A DNA stretch of 45,376 nt from Bacillota bacterium. Its GTDB lineage: Bacteria; Bacillota; Clostridia; Christensenellales; Aristaeellaceae. Below the pieces are notes generated by a model that saw only the letters and a program-made list of their open reading frames with translations, had not been told where the DNA came from and made no database searches. Position numbers and translations under genes: made by a program. The stretch is from contig JAEXCG010000024.1 in assembly GCA_023402355.1 (NCBI GenBank), positions 1-45,376 of the forward strand, read 5' to 3'. Below, piece after piece: positions 21,528 to 29,305 of the stretch. Every line of letters starts with the position of its first letter. Within the stretch, counting starts at the first letter, position 1.

Positions 21528-22826
21528 TCACGCCTCCCGCCCGGCGAGGAAGTCCACGAACTGGCGGGCGATGCGCGGGGAGCAGCCGCTGTGGCTGACC
21601 GTCCAGGCGAGCGCCTCCGGGCGGACCTCCTCCCAGGGCAGGGAGAGGCCGCGCGCCTCCATCAGGCATTTGACGATGTGCAGGTACTCGTCCTGCGTGG
21701 GGGCCGTGAACGTCATGCGGATGTCGAAGCGGTCCGCGAGGGAGAACTTCTCTTCCAGGGTGTCGCGCTCGTTGACGTCGTCCTGCCGCTCGGAGAAGCG
21801 CTGGCGCACGATGTTGCGCCGGTTGCTCGTGGCGTAGACCACCACGTTCGCGGGCCGCGCCTCGAGCCCCCCCTCGAGCACGGTCTTGAGCGCCGTGTAC
21901 TCCGGGCAGCTGTCGGAAAAGGCCAGGTCGTCCACGAAGACGATGAACTTGCCGGGCTGACGGCGCAGCATCGCAAAGATCGCGGGCAGGCGCGTCAAAT
22001 GCACGAGCGGCACCTCCACGATGCGAAGCCCCTGCGTCCAGTAGGTCGTGAGCAGCGCCTTGACGGTCGCGGACTTGCCGGTGCCCTTGTCGCCGTAGAG
22101 CAGCACGTTCGCGGCGGGCCTGCCCGCGAGCAGCAGCTCCGTGTTCTGCACGAGCGCGCCGCGCTGCTGCTCGTAGAGCACCATGTCCTCCAGGCGAATG
22201 GGGTCGGGCCGCTCGATGCCGCGCAGCCCCAGCGGGTGCCGGTCGCTCTCCCCGACCCAGGTGCAGCCGGGGTAGCGGGCGAACAGGCCGGTGCCGTGGC
22301 GGCGGAAGAAGGCGGCGAAGTCCCCGATCCGGTCGGCGCGCAGGGCGAGGCCCGCGAGGCGCGGGTCGGCCTCCGCGCGGGGCGTCTCCAGCTCCCAGGC
22401 GGGCAGGTGCTCGAAGACGGTCTGGTCGACGCAGCCGTGCGCGGCGAGCGTGAGGAAGGCGGCCGGCTCGATGCCCGTCAGCTCGCCCAGCGCCTCCAGG
22501 TCGCGCGCGCCCGCGCGCAGCACGCTGTAGGGCAGGCTTTCCGCCGGGGTGAGCGCACAGACGGAGGCAAAGGCGCTGTCCTGAAAGAGCACGGCCTGAA
22601 GCGCCGCTTCGCCGAAGCCGGCCAGGCCCTTCGCGATGCAGGAAAGCCACGCGCTGTAGGCCTCGCAGTATGCGTGCGCGAAGGCCCCGGTATCCGCTCT
22701 TTCGCGCGAGGCCTCGAGGAGCAGCGCTTCCAGCGCCGCGACGGCGGGTACGCGGCGCACGTGGGCGAGCGCGGTCAGGCATTGCAGGCGGGCGCAAAGC
22801 GCCCGCGCGGTCGGTTGATCGATCAA
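21528..22826 (-). CDS. DUF815-family P-loop ATPase
   Basis: A 432-aa protein. The C-terminal half is the ATPase: LLLAGRPAANVLLYGDKGTGKSATVKALL (Walker A), FIVFVDDLAF (Walker B), VVVYATSNRRNIVRQRFSE and IRMTFTAPTQDEYLHIV (sensor regions). This matches DUF815 proteins, AAA+-like ATPases common in Firmicutes whose role is unknown. The N-terminal ~200 residues are helical and variable. A TTG start at 22826 fits GGAGG 8 nt upstream. A GTG three codons earlier is possible, but the upstream frame contains the promoter. Confidence 0.9.
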   Translation of the reverse strand: MIDQPTARALCARLQCLTALAHVRRVPAVAALEALLLEASRERADTGAFAHAYCEAYSAWLSCIAKGLAGFGEAALQAVLFQDSAFASVCALTPAESLPYSVLRAGARDLEALGELTGIEPAAFLTLAAHGCVDQTVFEHLPAWELETPRAEADPRLAGLALRADRIGDFAAFFRRHGTGLFARYPGCTWVGESDRHPLGLRGIERPDPIRLEDMVLYEQQRGALVQNTELLLAGRPAANVLLYGDKGTGKSATVKALLTTYWTQGLRIVEVPLVHLTRLPAIFAMLRRQPGKFIVFVDDLAFSDSCPEYTALKTVLEGGLEARPANVVVYATSNRRNIVRQRFSERQDDVNERDTLEEKFSLADRFDIRMTFTAPTQDEYLHIVKCLMEARGLSLPWEEVRPEALAWTVSHSGCSPRIARQFVDFLAGREA

Positions 22827-22842
22827 TGTTTCCACCTCCGAT

Positions 22843-22874
22843 GTATGGGGACAGTGTACCACAAATCCGGCGCG
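22843..22874 (-). promoter_or_regulatory. Possible promoter of the DUF815 gene
   Basis: Read leftward: TTATAC, 18 bp, TACACT, the latter with TGG before it (extended -10), about 25 bp upstream of the TTG start. Confidence 0.45.
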
Positions 22875-23017
22875 TTGTATAAGACAATTTATCGCCGGAC
22901 CGGCGCCTGCGGGGCCGCTCGGGGCCGCACCCGGCGCGGGGATGCGCCATAACATACAGAAGAGGGCGCTGCTTCCGGCAGGGAGGCCCTCGTCCGCAAG
23001 GCAACGGAGGTGTAGTT

Positions 23018-23095
23018 ATGGCTTGGGAAATCGTTCACGGCGTGGTCGCGCATCTGATAATCCTGGCACTCGTGGTCAAGGTGTTTTTCTGGTAA
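23018..23095 (+). CDS. 25-aa hydrophobic small protein
   Basis: MAWEIVHGVVAHLIILALVVKVFFW: a single predicted membrane helix from about residue 8 to 25, ending in aromatic residues at the interface. ACGGAGG lies 7 nt before the ATG, a strong ribosome site. It is well below the usual annotation cut-off. The 190-bp stretch before it holds a hairpin (GAGGGC...GCCCTC near 22964-22995) and CGCAAGGCAACGGAGG, and no clear promoter. It could be a regulatory leader peptide, a membrane-complex subunit or a small toxin. No antitoxin-like partner is seen. Confidence 0.5.
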   Translation: MAWEIVHGVVAHLIILALVVKVFFW

Positions 23096-23099
23096 CCAC

Positions 23100-23155
23100 G
23101 CCTTTATAAAAAAGCGAAAGAAACCCGCCCCCGCGAAAGTCGGGGGCGGGCGGCA
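23100..23155 (-). terminator. Terminator of argS
   Basis: Read leftward: CCCGCCCCCG pairs with CGGGGGCGGG, then TTTCTTTCGCTTTTTT. On the + strand there is no T run, so the small gene at 23018 relies on something else. Confidence 0.75.
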
Positions 23156-23172
23156 TGGCATGACGCTACGCC

Positions 23173-24882
23173 TTACATCTTTTCCGGCGCCTCGATGCCG
23201 ATGAGGTACAGGCCGGTCCTGATCGTGTCGCGCGCGGCGCGGGTGAGCATCACGCGCGCGGCGGCGGCGGCGGGGTCGTCGTCCAGAATGCGGTGCTCGT
23301 AGTAAAACTTGTTGTAGGCCTGGGCGATCAGCGTCGTGTGGCGCGTGACCATGAAGGGCTCGTTGCGCTCGCGCGCTTCCTCCACCGCCTCGGGGAAGCG
23401 GTTCAGCAGCCTCAGCAGCGCCTGCGCTTCGTCGTCCGCGAGCGCCCGGTAGTCGGGCTCGGCGGTGCATCCCTCGGCCTTGCGCAGCACCGAGCAGCAG
23501 CGCGTGTGGGTGTACTGCACGTAGGGGCCCGTCTCGCCGTCGAAGTTGAGCATGCGGTCCCAGCGGAAGTCGATGTCCTTGATGCGGCTGTTTTGCAGGT
23601 CCGTGTAGATCACCGCGCCGATGCCAACCTGGCGGGCGACCTCTTCCTTGTTCTCCAGGTTGGGCGACTTCTGCTCGATGATCTCCATCGCCTTGTTCAC
23701 CGCGCGCGATAGGAGGTCCTCCAGGTAGATGATGTTGCCCTTGCGCGTGGAAAGCGCCTGGCCCTCGTAGCTCACCATGCCGAAGGCGACGTGCTCCATG
23801 TCTTCGTACCAGGGGTAGCCCATCTTCTCGATGACCTTGAAAAGCTGCCGGAAGTGCAGGTCCTGCTGGTAGGCCACGACGTACAGGCACTTGTCGAAGT
23901 CATAGGTCCGCTTGCGGTAGAAAGCGGCCGCCAGGTCGCGCGTGGCGTAGAGCGTGGTGCCGTCCTTTTTGAGGATGAGGCAGGGCGGCATGTTGCTTTC
24001 GGACAGGTCCACGACCTCGGCGCCCTCGCTTTCCACGAGCAGCCCCTTTTCGCGCAGCTCCTCGATGACGGGCGCCATCTTGTCCTGATAGAAGCTTTCG
24101 CCCGCGTAGGAGTCGAACGTCACGCCCAGCAGGTCGTACACGCGCTGGGTGTCGCGCAGGGTGACCTCCTTGAACCAGTTGAAGATGGAAAGCGCCTCTT
24201 CGTCGCCGTCCTCGATGCGCTTGAACCACGCGCGCCCCTCGTCTTCGAGCGCGGGGTTTTCCTCGGCCTCCTTGTGGAAGCGCACGTACAGATCCACCAG
24301 CGCCTGCACGCCGCCGTTTTCCACGTCCTCCTTGCAGCCCCACTTCTTGTAGGCGCAGACCATCTTGCCGAACTGCGTGCCCCAGTCGCCCAGGTGGTTG
24401 ATGCTCACCGTCTTGTAGCCGCAAAAATCGTAGATGCGCCGGAGCGAGTGACCGATCATCGTCGTGGACAGATGGCCGATGTGAAAGCGCTTGGCGATGT
24501 TGATGGAGCTGTAGTCCAGGCAGACGGTCTTGCCCGCGCCCACCTGCGAGGAGCCCCAGCGGCCGGGGGCCTTGAGCACGGCGCTCAGCGTCTCCCTGGC
24601 GAAGTTCTCGCGGTTGAGGAAGAAGTTCAGGTAGCCGCCTACGCACTGGACGCTCGCGGTCTCGGGCGCGTCGATGTGCTGCGCGAGGGTCGAGGCGATC
24701 AGGGGCGGGCCCTTGCGCAGCGTCTTGGCCAGCTTAAAGCAGGGGAAGGCGTAATCGCCCATGCCGGGCTCCGGCGGAATCTCCAGCATGTCCGCGATGG
24801 CGGGCGCGGCCGGTTCGCTGGCGTCAAAGCCGGCCTTGAGCGCGTCGGAAACGAGCGCGGCGATGCGAAGCTTCATATCCAT
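23173..24882 (-). CDS. argS: Arginyl-tRNA synthetase
   Basis: A 569-aa class I synthetase, the usual length. It charges tRNA-Arg with arginine in the cytoplasm. The HIGH motif is intact at residues 134-137 (RFHIGHLST), and the KMSKS loop is the ArgRS-typical divergent version, in LSTRKGNIIYLEDLL. Insertions and the N-terminal Add1 domain match the family, with the anticodon-binding DALR domain at the C-terminus ending in RTGLYLIGIEAPEKM. The ATG (24882) follows GAGGGA 7 nt upstream. An ATG two codons further is less well placed. No T-box sequence is present upstream. It ends before a terminator. Confidence 0.97.
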   Translation of the reverse strand: MDMKLRIAALVSDALKAGFDASEPAAPAIADMLEIPPEPGMGDYAFPCFKLAKTLRKGPPLIASTLAQHIDAPETASVQCVGGYLNFFLNRENFARETLSAVLKAPGRWGSSQVGAGKTVCLDYSSINIAKRFHIGHLSTTMIGHSLRRIYDFCGYKTVSINHLGDWGTQFGKMVCAYKKWGCKEDVENGGVQALVDLYVRFHKEAEENPALEDEGRAWFKRIEDGDEEALSIFNWFKEVTLRDTQRVYDLLGVTFDSYAGESFYQDKMAPVIEELREKGLLVESEGAEVVDLSESNMPPCLILKKDGTTLYATRDLAAAFYRKRTYDFDKCLYVVAYQQDLHFRQLFKVIEKMGYPWYEDMEHVAFGMVSYEGQALSTRKGNIIYLEDLLSRAVNKAMEIIEQKSPNLENKEEVARQVGIGAVIYTDLQNSRIKDIDFRWDRMLNFDGETGPYVQYTHTRCCSVLRKAEGCTAEPDYRALADDEAQALLRLLNRFPEAVEEARERNEPFMVTRHTTLIAQAYNKFYYEHRILDDDPAAAAARVMLTRAARDTIRTGLYLIGIEAPEKM

Positions 24883-24921
24883 GAAAACGTCCCTCTTTCA
24901 AACGAAAATTTCATTTCCTTA

Positions 24922-24945
24922 ATATCAGCCTGTATATCAGCCTGT
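24922..24945. repeat. Perfect 12-bp tandem repeat at the argS start region
   Basis: ATATCAGCCTGT occurs twice head-to-tail (24922-24933, 24934-24945), directly downstream of the argS -10 box, covering the predicted transcription start and first bases of the leader. Confidence 0.8.
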
Positions 24946-24947
24946 TT

Positions 24948-24976
24948 ATGATAGCATGCGTGCCGCTTTTTCGCAA
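24948..24976 (-). promoter_or_regulatory. Promoter of argS
   Basis: Read leftward: TTGCGA (24976-24971), 17 bp, TATCAT (24953-24948). The tandem repeat starts 3 bp past the -10 box. Confidence 0.65.
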
Positions 24977-25085
24977 GGCGGAGCGCGTCTCTTTCTTTGG
25001 GCGATTTTGGGGGCCGCGTAATTTCCAAGGTTTCACCAAAAACCGGCGAACGCCTTTTCCATTTTGCGCACATCCTTCCACGACA

Positions 25086-25229
25086 TTTTCCACACCTTTT
25101 GCCGCCTTTGCTGTGGACAATGTGGAAAAGGGGCGGGAAATGTCGGGTTTTGCTGGCTAAACCGCATGTTGAAAGGTTGTGCAAAGTTTTCCACAGAATT
25201 GTCCACATTTTCGGCTTTTTTGTGGATAA
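25086..25229. other. Cluster of six DnaA-box-like 9-mers
   Basis: In the non-coding 24977-25320 stretch: TTTTCCACA (25086), TGTGGACAA (25112), TGTGGAAAA (25121), TTTTCCACA (25187), TTGTCCACA (25199) and TGTGGATAA (25221). All match the DnaA box TTATCCACA with at most one change, and the last is perfect on the other strand. Two are directly adjacent, and the spacing between neighbours is otherwise 26, 66, 12 and 22 bp. The DNA between is T-rich. No dnaA, dnaN or other origin gene is near, so a secondary DnaA-binding site is more likely than the replication origin. Confidence 0.7.
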
Positions 25230-25320
25230 CTTGCTTTTAAAACGAAAAGAGCCTGCGGATAAGCGGAGTTTTGGGGATTTTCTTTGGGGAAATCCCGGCG
25301 CCGGGTATGCGTGCGGCACA

Positions 25321-25373
25321 AACAAAGCGGCGCACGGGGGTTCGATTGACGAACCTCCGCACGCCGCTTTGTT
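25321..25373 (-). terminator. Long near-perfect hairpin after the DUF1858 gene
   Basis: Arms 25321-25344 and 25350-25373 pair with two mismatches around a 5-nt loop, followed leftward by TGTGCC. Position and stability fit a terminator for the DUF1858 gene, although the T run is short. Confidence 0.6.
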
Positions 25374-25387
25374 CCGGCCGCGCCGCC

Positions 25388-25594
25388 TTATTCCTGCTCG
25401 GACAGGTATTCGTTGAGCTGATGCACGAGCTCGTCCACGTTGACGCCGTGTACGCTGCCGGCATCCTCGATGCTCTCGGCGGTCGCGTGCGGGCAGGTCA
25501 GGCAGTGCATGCCAAACTCCATGAAGATGCGGGCGGTGCCTTGGTTCAGGCGCAGCACCTCGCCGATGGACATTTCCTTGGTGACGTTTGCCAT
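25388..25594 (-). CDS. DUF1858-domain protein
   Basis: A 68-aa protein: MANVTKEMSIGEVLRLNQGTARIFMEFGMHCLTCPHATAESIEDAGSVHGVNVDELVHQLNEYL. The C-L-T-C pair with the following helix is the DUF1858 (hybrid-cluster-associated redox disulfide) signature. Stand-alone copies are common in clostridia and may hold an FeS cluster or a redox disulfide. The start follows GAGGAATCTTCCC. It is alone between a hairpin and a 250-bp spacer. Confidence 0.9.
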   Translation of the reverse strand: MANVTKEMSIGEVLRLNQGTARIFMEFGMHCLTCPHATAESIEDAGSVHGVNVDELVHQLNEYLSEQE

Positions 25595-25843
25595 GGGAAG
25601 ATTCCTCCTCTAAAATTTCACGCGGATGGTGAAAGCGATATGAATGCGCAATGCCGCATCTATCATACAACAATTTGCCCCGTTTTTCAATAAAACAAAC
25701 GCGAAAGCGCAAAGACACGGCGGACTTTGCGGAATCCTGGGCGAAAAGCAGGAAGAACGCGCGGGGGTGAAGAAGAAACAAAAAGCTCTTCGGATACAGC
25801 CGCCTGAAGAGCGATTGAATCTGCCGGCTGCGGAGGTTTCGCG

Positions 25844-26785
25844 ATGGACATGCGGGAAAAGAAAGCCCGGTTTGAGCGGGAGGGCAAAATCTACGACGCC
25901 GCGCTGCTCACCTTTTTGGGCGTCGACGGGTTCGACGTGTACAACTGCTCCATCCCCTTTTCATGGAACGGGCGCGAGTACATCTACGGCCGCGTGGAGC
26001 GGCGCGGCGAATGGGCGCGTTCCTGGGTGCGCCTGTTTGAAAGGACGGGCAAGGACACCTATACGGCCGTGCCGGAATCGATGGTCTATCAGCTCGAGGA
26101 CCCGTACATTCAGCGCATCGGCGGCGAGCTCGTGCTGGGCGGGACGCACGTGCGCAAGCAGTCGGGAAGCATCGAGACGTACTACGGTTACTTCTACCGG
26201 GGCACGCAGCTCGAGGACATGCGCTATTTTACCACCGGTCCGGACCGGATGAAGGACATCCGCCTGATCCAGCTCGCGGACGGGCGCATCGGCGTGTTTT
26301 CGCGCCCGCGCGGCCCGGAGGTCGAGGAAAAGTACGGATCGGGCGCGGTCATCGGCTTTGCGGTGATCGACAGCCTGGACGAGCTGACCGCGAACGTCAT
26401 CGCGGACGCGCCCGTCATCGGCAACCTCTTCGGCCGCGGGGAATGGGGCGGCTGCAACCAGTGCTACCTGCTGCGGGACGGCCGCGTCGGCGTGATCGGG
26501 CACAAGTGCTATGAGGAGGAGGACGCGAAGGGCATAAGTCAGCTCGTCTACCTGAACGTCGCCTTCCTGTTCGACCCGAAGACGCACGAGGCGACGGAGC
26601 CCGAGATCATCGCCACGCGGCGCAGCTACCCCGACGCGCCCGCCAAGATGCCCAACCTGCTCGACTGCGCGTTTCCCTCCGGCATCGTAAAGCGGCCGGA
26701 CGGCCGGGTGGATTTGTACAGCGGCGTGGGCGACACCTGCGAGGGCCGCGTGACCCTCGACAACCCGTTTGAAGGCCTGCTGTAA
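25844..26785 (+). CDS. DUF1861-family beta-propeller protein
   Basis: A 313-aa protein that resembles DUF1861: VDGFDVYNCSIPFSWNGREYIYGRVERRGEWARSWVRLFER, QLEDPYIQRIGGELVLGGTHV, GPDRMKDIRLIQLADGRIGVFSRPRG, GFAVIDSLDELTANVI and GEWGGCNQCYLLRDGRVGVIGHKC. The repeats give a five-bladed propeller like that of GH43/GH130 sugar enzymes. DUF1861 proteins often lie in carbohydrate loci, so it may act on a glycan or glycan phosphate, but the reaction is not established. The start follows CGGAGGTTTCGCG. No signal peptide is present. The importer operon downstream may handle a related compound. Confidence 0.8.
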   Translation: MDMREKKARFEREGKIYDAALLTFLGVDGFDVYNCSIPFSWNGREYIYGRVERRGEWARSWVRLFERTGKDTYTAVPESMVYQLEDPYIQRIGGELVLGGTHVRKQSGSIETYYGYFYRGTQLEDMRYFTTGPDRMKDIRLIQLADGRIGVFSRPRGPEVEEKYGSGAVIGFAVIDSLDELTANVIADAPVIGNLFGRGEWGGCNQCYLLRDGRVGVIGHKCYEEEDAKGISQLVYLNVAFLFDPKTHEATEPEIIATRRSYPDAPAKMPNLLDCAFPSGIVKRPDGRVDLYSGVGDTCEGRVTLDNPFEGLL

Positions 26786-26810
26786 AAGGGCGGCGCCCAA
26801 AGCCGGATGG

Positions 26811-26855
26811 AAGGGCCCGGAGCGCGCGACGCCTCGTCGCGCGCTCCGGGCCCTT
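26811..26855 (+). terminator. Perfect 21-bp hairpin after the DUF1861 gene
   Basis: AAGGGCCCGG...GCGACG (26811-26831), CCT loop, CGTCGC...CCGGGCCCTT (26835-26855). Only TTT follows. Probably a terminator without a strong T run. Confidence 0.65.
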
Positions 26856-26975
26856 TGAAATGGGCGAGGAAATTTTCGCCGTCGGTCATAAAAAACCACA
26901 TATATCATATTCTTTTAGAGAAATAAACCGTGCGGAAAATGGGGTGACCTGCATGATATGATCTTATAAATTTTA

Positions 26976-26992
26976 CGAAACTCAATATTTCG
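26976..26992. promoter_or_regulatory. Possible operator upstream of the importer promoter
   Basis: CGAAA (26976-26980), 7 bp, TTTCG (26988-26992), centred 30 bp before the -35 box. Short arms, so only a suggestion. The rest of 26860-27013 is AT-rich with no gene. Confidence 0.3.
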
Positions 26993-27013
26993 GTGCAAAA
27001 TTCAATAAATGGG

Positions 27014-27042
27014 TTGCATTTTTTTAAAAGAGTTTGTATAAT
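27014..27042 (+). promoter_or_regulatory. Promoter of the peptide/oligosaccharide importer operon
   Basis: TTGCAT (27014-27019), 17 bp, TATAAT (27037-27042). Predicted start near 27049, leaving ~345 nt of leader before the first gene. Confidence 0.85.
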
Positions 27043-27048
27043 GTGTGC

Positions 27049-27394
27049 AAGAAGATGTGGGAAATAGTGGCTTAAATGGCGAGGCGTGTGCCGCGCGAAC
27101 GAAGAAAGCCTTTTATTTTCCCAAAATACGAAAACGGTTTAGGGATGCGGACTCCCAGAGGCCGCGCGAGGCGCGCGCCTGGCGCAAATGGGAAACCATT
27201 TGGGCCGCCGGCCCAAAAGAAAACACCGGACGCAGGGGAAAGCAAAATGCTTCCGCAGGGCGTCCGATGAAGGCTGTCATAAAAGGTTTATGTTTTGAGC
27301 CGCCGCGGCGCGGCGGGATGTCTGTCTTCGTATTCTCCCAATCCCTGTACTTTAGCGGATTGTGGAAAATAAAATTTAACGGAGGAGAGAAAAC
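27049..27394 (+). other. Long structured 5' leader of the importer operon
   Basis: No convincing reading frame. It holds a chain of hairpins: AAATGG-GAAA-CCATTT (27186-27201, GNRA tetraloop), TGGGCC-GCC-GGCCCA (27201-27215) followed by AAAAGAAAA, CGGACGC...GCGTCCG (27227-27266, with an inner GGAAAGC...GCTTCC) and a GC-rich CCGCCGCGGCG segment near 27300. The ribosome site GGAGGAG is at the end. A regulatory RNA or processed leader is likely. It resembles no riboswitch I can name. Confidence 0.45.
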
Positions 27395-29194
27395 ATGAAA
27401 AACAGGAAACTCGCAGCCCTTTTCCTCGCGCTGGTCATGGCCTTGTCCCTGGGCCTTACCGCCCAGGCGGAAGAAGTGACCGAGCTGCCCCGCAACGAGA
27501 CGCTGTACTTCGGCGGACAGCAGTGGGGCACCGTCAACTCCTGGAACCCTGTCGGCGCGAACCAGAACAACGCGATGGCTACCACCGCGAACGCGCAGGG
27601 CAGCCGTACCATCATGTTTGAAACCCTGTACATGTACAACTTCATGGACGGCTCCATGAAACCGCTGCTGGCCGAGGGCGAGCCCGTCTGGAACGACGCC
27701 CTGACCGAAGTGAGCGTGAAGATCAATCCCGCCGCCAAGTGGTCCGACGGCACGCCGGTCACCGCGAACGACGTGGTGAAGACCTGGGAAATCGACATCG
27801 CTACCGGCAACAGCGCCGCGGTCGCCTACCAGAGCTACATCGAGGCCATCGAGGCCGCGGACGACGCCACCGTCGTCATCAAGGCCAAGCTGACGGAAGA
27901 CGGCAAGCCCGTCAACCCGCTGCTCCTGAAGGACTTCCTCACGGGCGTCTTCATCGCGCAGAAGGGCTGGCTGGAGACGCTTGAGACCCGCTGCGGCGGC
28001 GACGGCGTGGCCATGGCCAACGACCCGGCGGAAGACGTCGTCTGGTCCGGCCCGTACACCAAGTTCTTCGCCAACGACCAGATGGTCGTGCTGGTGCGCG
28101 ACGACAACTACTGGGGCCAGGACGCCTCCATGTGGGGCAAGCTGCCGGTGCCCAAGTACATCGCGCACGGCATCTATGCCGACAACGCCGCGCTGGAGGT
28201 CGCCTTCAAGGCGGGCGAAATCGACGTGAACCAGCAGTTCCTGCCCAACATTCAGAACCTGTGGCTCAAGGACGGGCTGCCGATTTCCACCTACATGGAA
28301 GAAGCGCCCTACGGCGTGTGCCTGACCATGCCGACCGCGTGGTTCAACCTGAACATCCCCGAGCTGCAGAACCGCGATCTGCGCAAGGCCATCGCCATGG
28401 CCGTGGACTATGACACCATCATCGCCAACGCGATGACCAACCAGAGCCCCTCGTTCGCCGACGTGCCGCGTTCCGTCATGAACCCGACCGCGGGCGAGCA
28501 GGCCATGTACGACCATGAGGCCGTGAAGGACCTGCAGTGGGTCGGCAACGACATCGAAGGCGCGAAGGCGCTGCTCGACGCGGCCGGCATCGTGGATACC
28601 GACGGCGACGGCTGGCGCGAAATGGACGGCAAGAAGCTGAGCTTCAACGCCTGCTGCCCGAACGGCTGGACCGACTGGCAGGCCGCCATGGAAATCGTGG
28701 CCGCGGCCGGCAAGAACATCGGCGTCGAGATCACGACCCTCTACCCCGAGTGGTCCATCTATCAGACCGTGTTCACCAACCCGGATCAGACCGAGTATCA
28801 GATCTTCATGTACTCCGTGGGCGCGGCCGCTCCCTCCATGCCGTGGGCGCGCGTTCGCCAGCTCATGGGCGGCGACTTGATCGGCGTGCAGAACAACTGG
28901 ACCGGCAACTTCGGCCAGTACAAGAACGAGCGCGCGGACGAGATCATCGCGCAGATTCCGCTGACGACCGACGAGGCCGAGCTCAATAAGCTCTACACCG
29001 AGGCGACCGAGATCTACCTGACCGAAGTTCCCTCCTTCTCGCTGATGTATCGTCCGGCCGTGTTCCACGCCGTGAACGAGAGCATCTGGACCAACTATCC
29101 GGAAGACGGCGACGGCCGCAACATTCCGCCGGCCGACTGCACCGACGGCTATGGCATCGCCGCGCTGTTCGATCTGGAGCTCGTCAATCCGTAA
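27395..29194 (+). CDS. Family 5 (Opp/Dpp) substrate-binding protein
   Basis: A 599-aa exported solute-binding protein. Residues 1-25 are a signal peptide (MKNRKLAALFLALVMALSLGLTAQAEE) with an AxA cleavage site and no lipobox Cys, unusual because most Gram-positive family 5 proteins are lipoproteins. The SBP_bac_5 segments follow: GSRTIMFETLYMYNFMDGSMKPLLAEGEPVWNDALTEVSVKINPAAKWSDGTPVTANDVVKTW near residue 70, NRDLRKAIAMAVDYDTII near residue 330 and the C-terminal LYTEATEIYLTEVPSFSLMY. Peptides, oligosaccharides or other solutes are possible; Thermotoga uses this family for sugars. It heads the importer operon. Confidence 0.93.
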   Translation: MKNRKLAALFLALVMALSLGLTAQAEEVTELPRNETLYFGGQQWGTVNSWNPVGANQNNAMATTANAQGSRTIMFETLYMYNFMDGSMKPLLAEGEPVWNDALTEVSVKINPAAKWSDGTPVTANDVVKTWEIDIATGNSAAVAYQSYIEAIEAADDATVVIKAKLTEDGKPVNPLLLKDFLTGVFIAQKGWLETLETRCGGDGVAMANDPAEDVVWSGPYTKFFANDQMVVLVRDDNYWGQDASMWGKLPVPKYIAHGIYADNAALEVAFKAGEIDVNQQFLPNIQNLWLKDGLPISTYMEEAPYGVCLTMPTAWFNLNIPELQNRDLRKAIAMAVDYDTIIANAMTNQSPSFADVPRSVMNPTAGEQAMYDHEAVKDLQWVGNDIEGAKALLDAAGIVDTDGDGWREMDGKKLSFNACCPNGWTDWQAAMEIVAAAGKNIGVEITTLYPEWSIYQTVFTNPDQTEYQIFMYSVGAAAPSMPWARVRQLMGGDLIGVQNNWTGNFGQYKNERADEIIAQIPLTTDEAELNKLYTEATEIYLTEVPSFSLMYRPAVFHAVNESIWTNYPEDGDGRNIPPADCTDGYGIAALFDLELVNP

Positions 29195-29204
29195 AACCTC
29201 ATGA

Positions 29205-29255
29205 TGTAAGAGAGGGGGCATGCCGCCAAGGCCGCTTGGCGGCACGCCCTTCTCT
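29205..29255 (+). other. Intercistronic hairpin between binding protein and permeases
   Basis: TGCCGCCAAG-GCCG-CTTGGCGGCA (29221-29244) inside an outer GAGAGGGGGC/GCCCTTCTCT arm. Such hairpins after a binding-protein gene usually cut downstream expression or protect the upstream mRNA, giving more binding protein than permease. Confidence 0.65.
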
Positions 29256-29305
29256 GTTATTATCGAGGCTTGGATCGGCGCTGAACATATCAGGGGGAAT
29301 GGAAC

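Noticed and set aside
25086..25229. The DnaA-box cluster as the chromosomal oriC
   Set aside because: In Firmicutes oriC lies next to dnaA-dnaN-rpmH, none of which is in the window. A secondary DnaA-binding cluster is the more modest reading.
25321..25373. tRNA gene (GGGGGTTCGATTG resembles a T arm)
   Set aside because: It is one long near-perfect hairpin. No acceptor, D or anticodon arms can be folded.
24883..25387. T-box leader for argS
   Set aside because: Neither strand shows the conserved AGGGTGGAACCGCG antiterminator sequence or specifier-loop layout.
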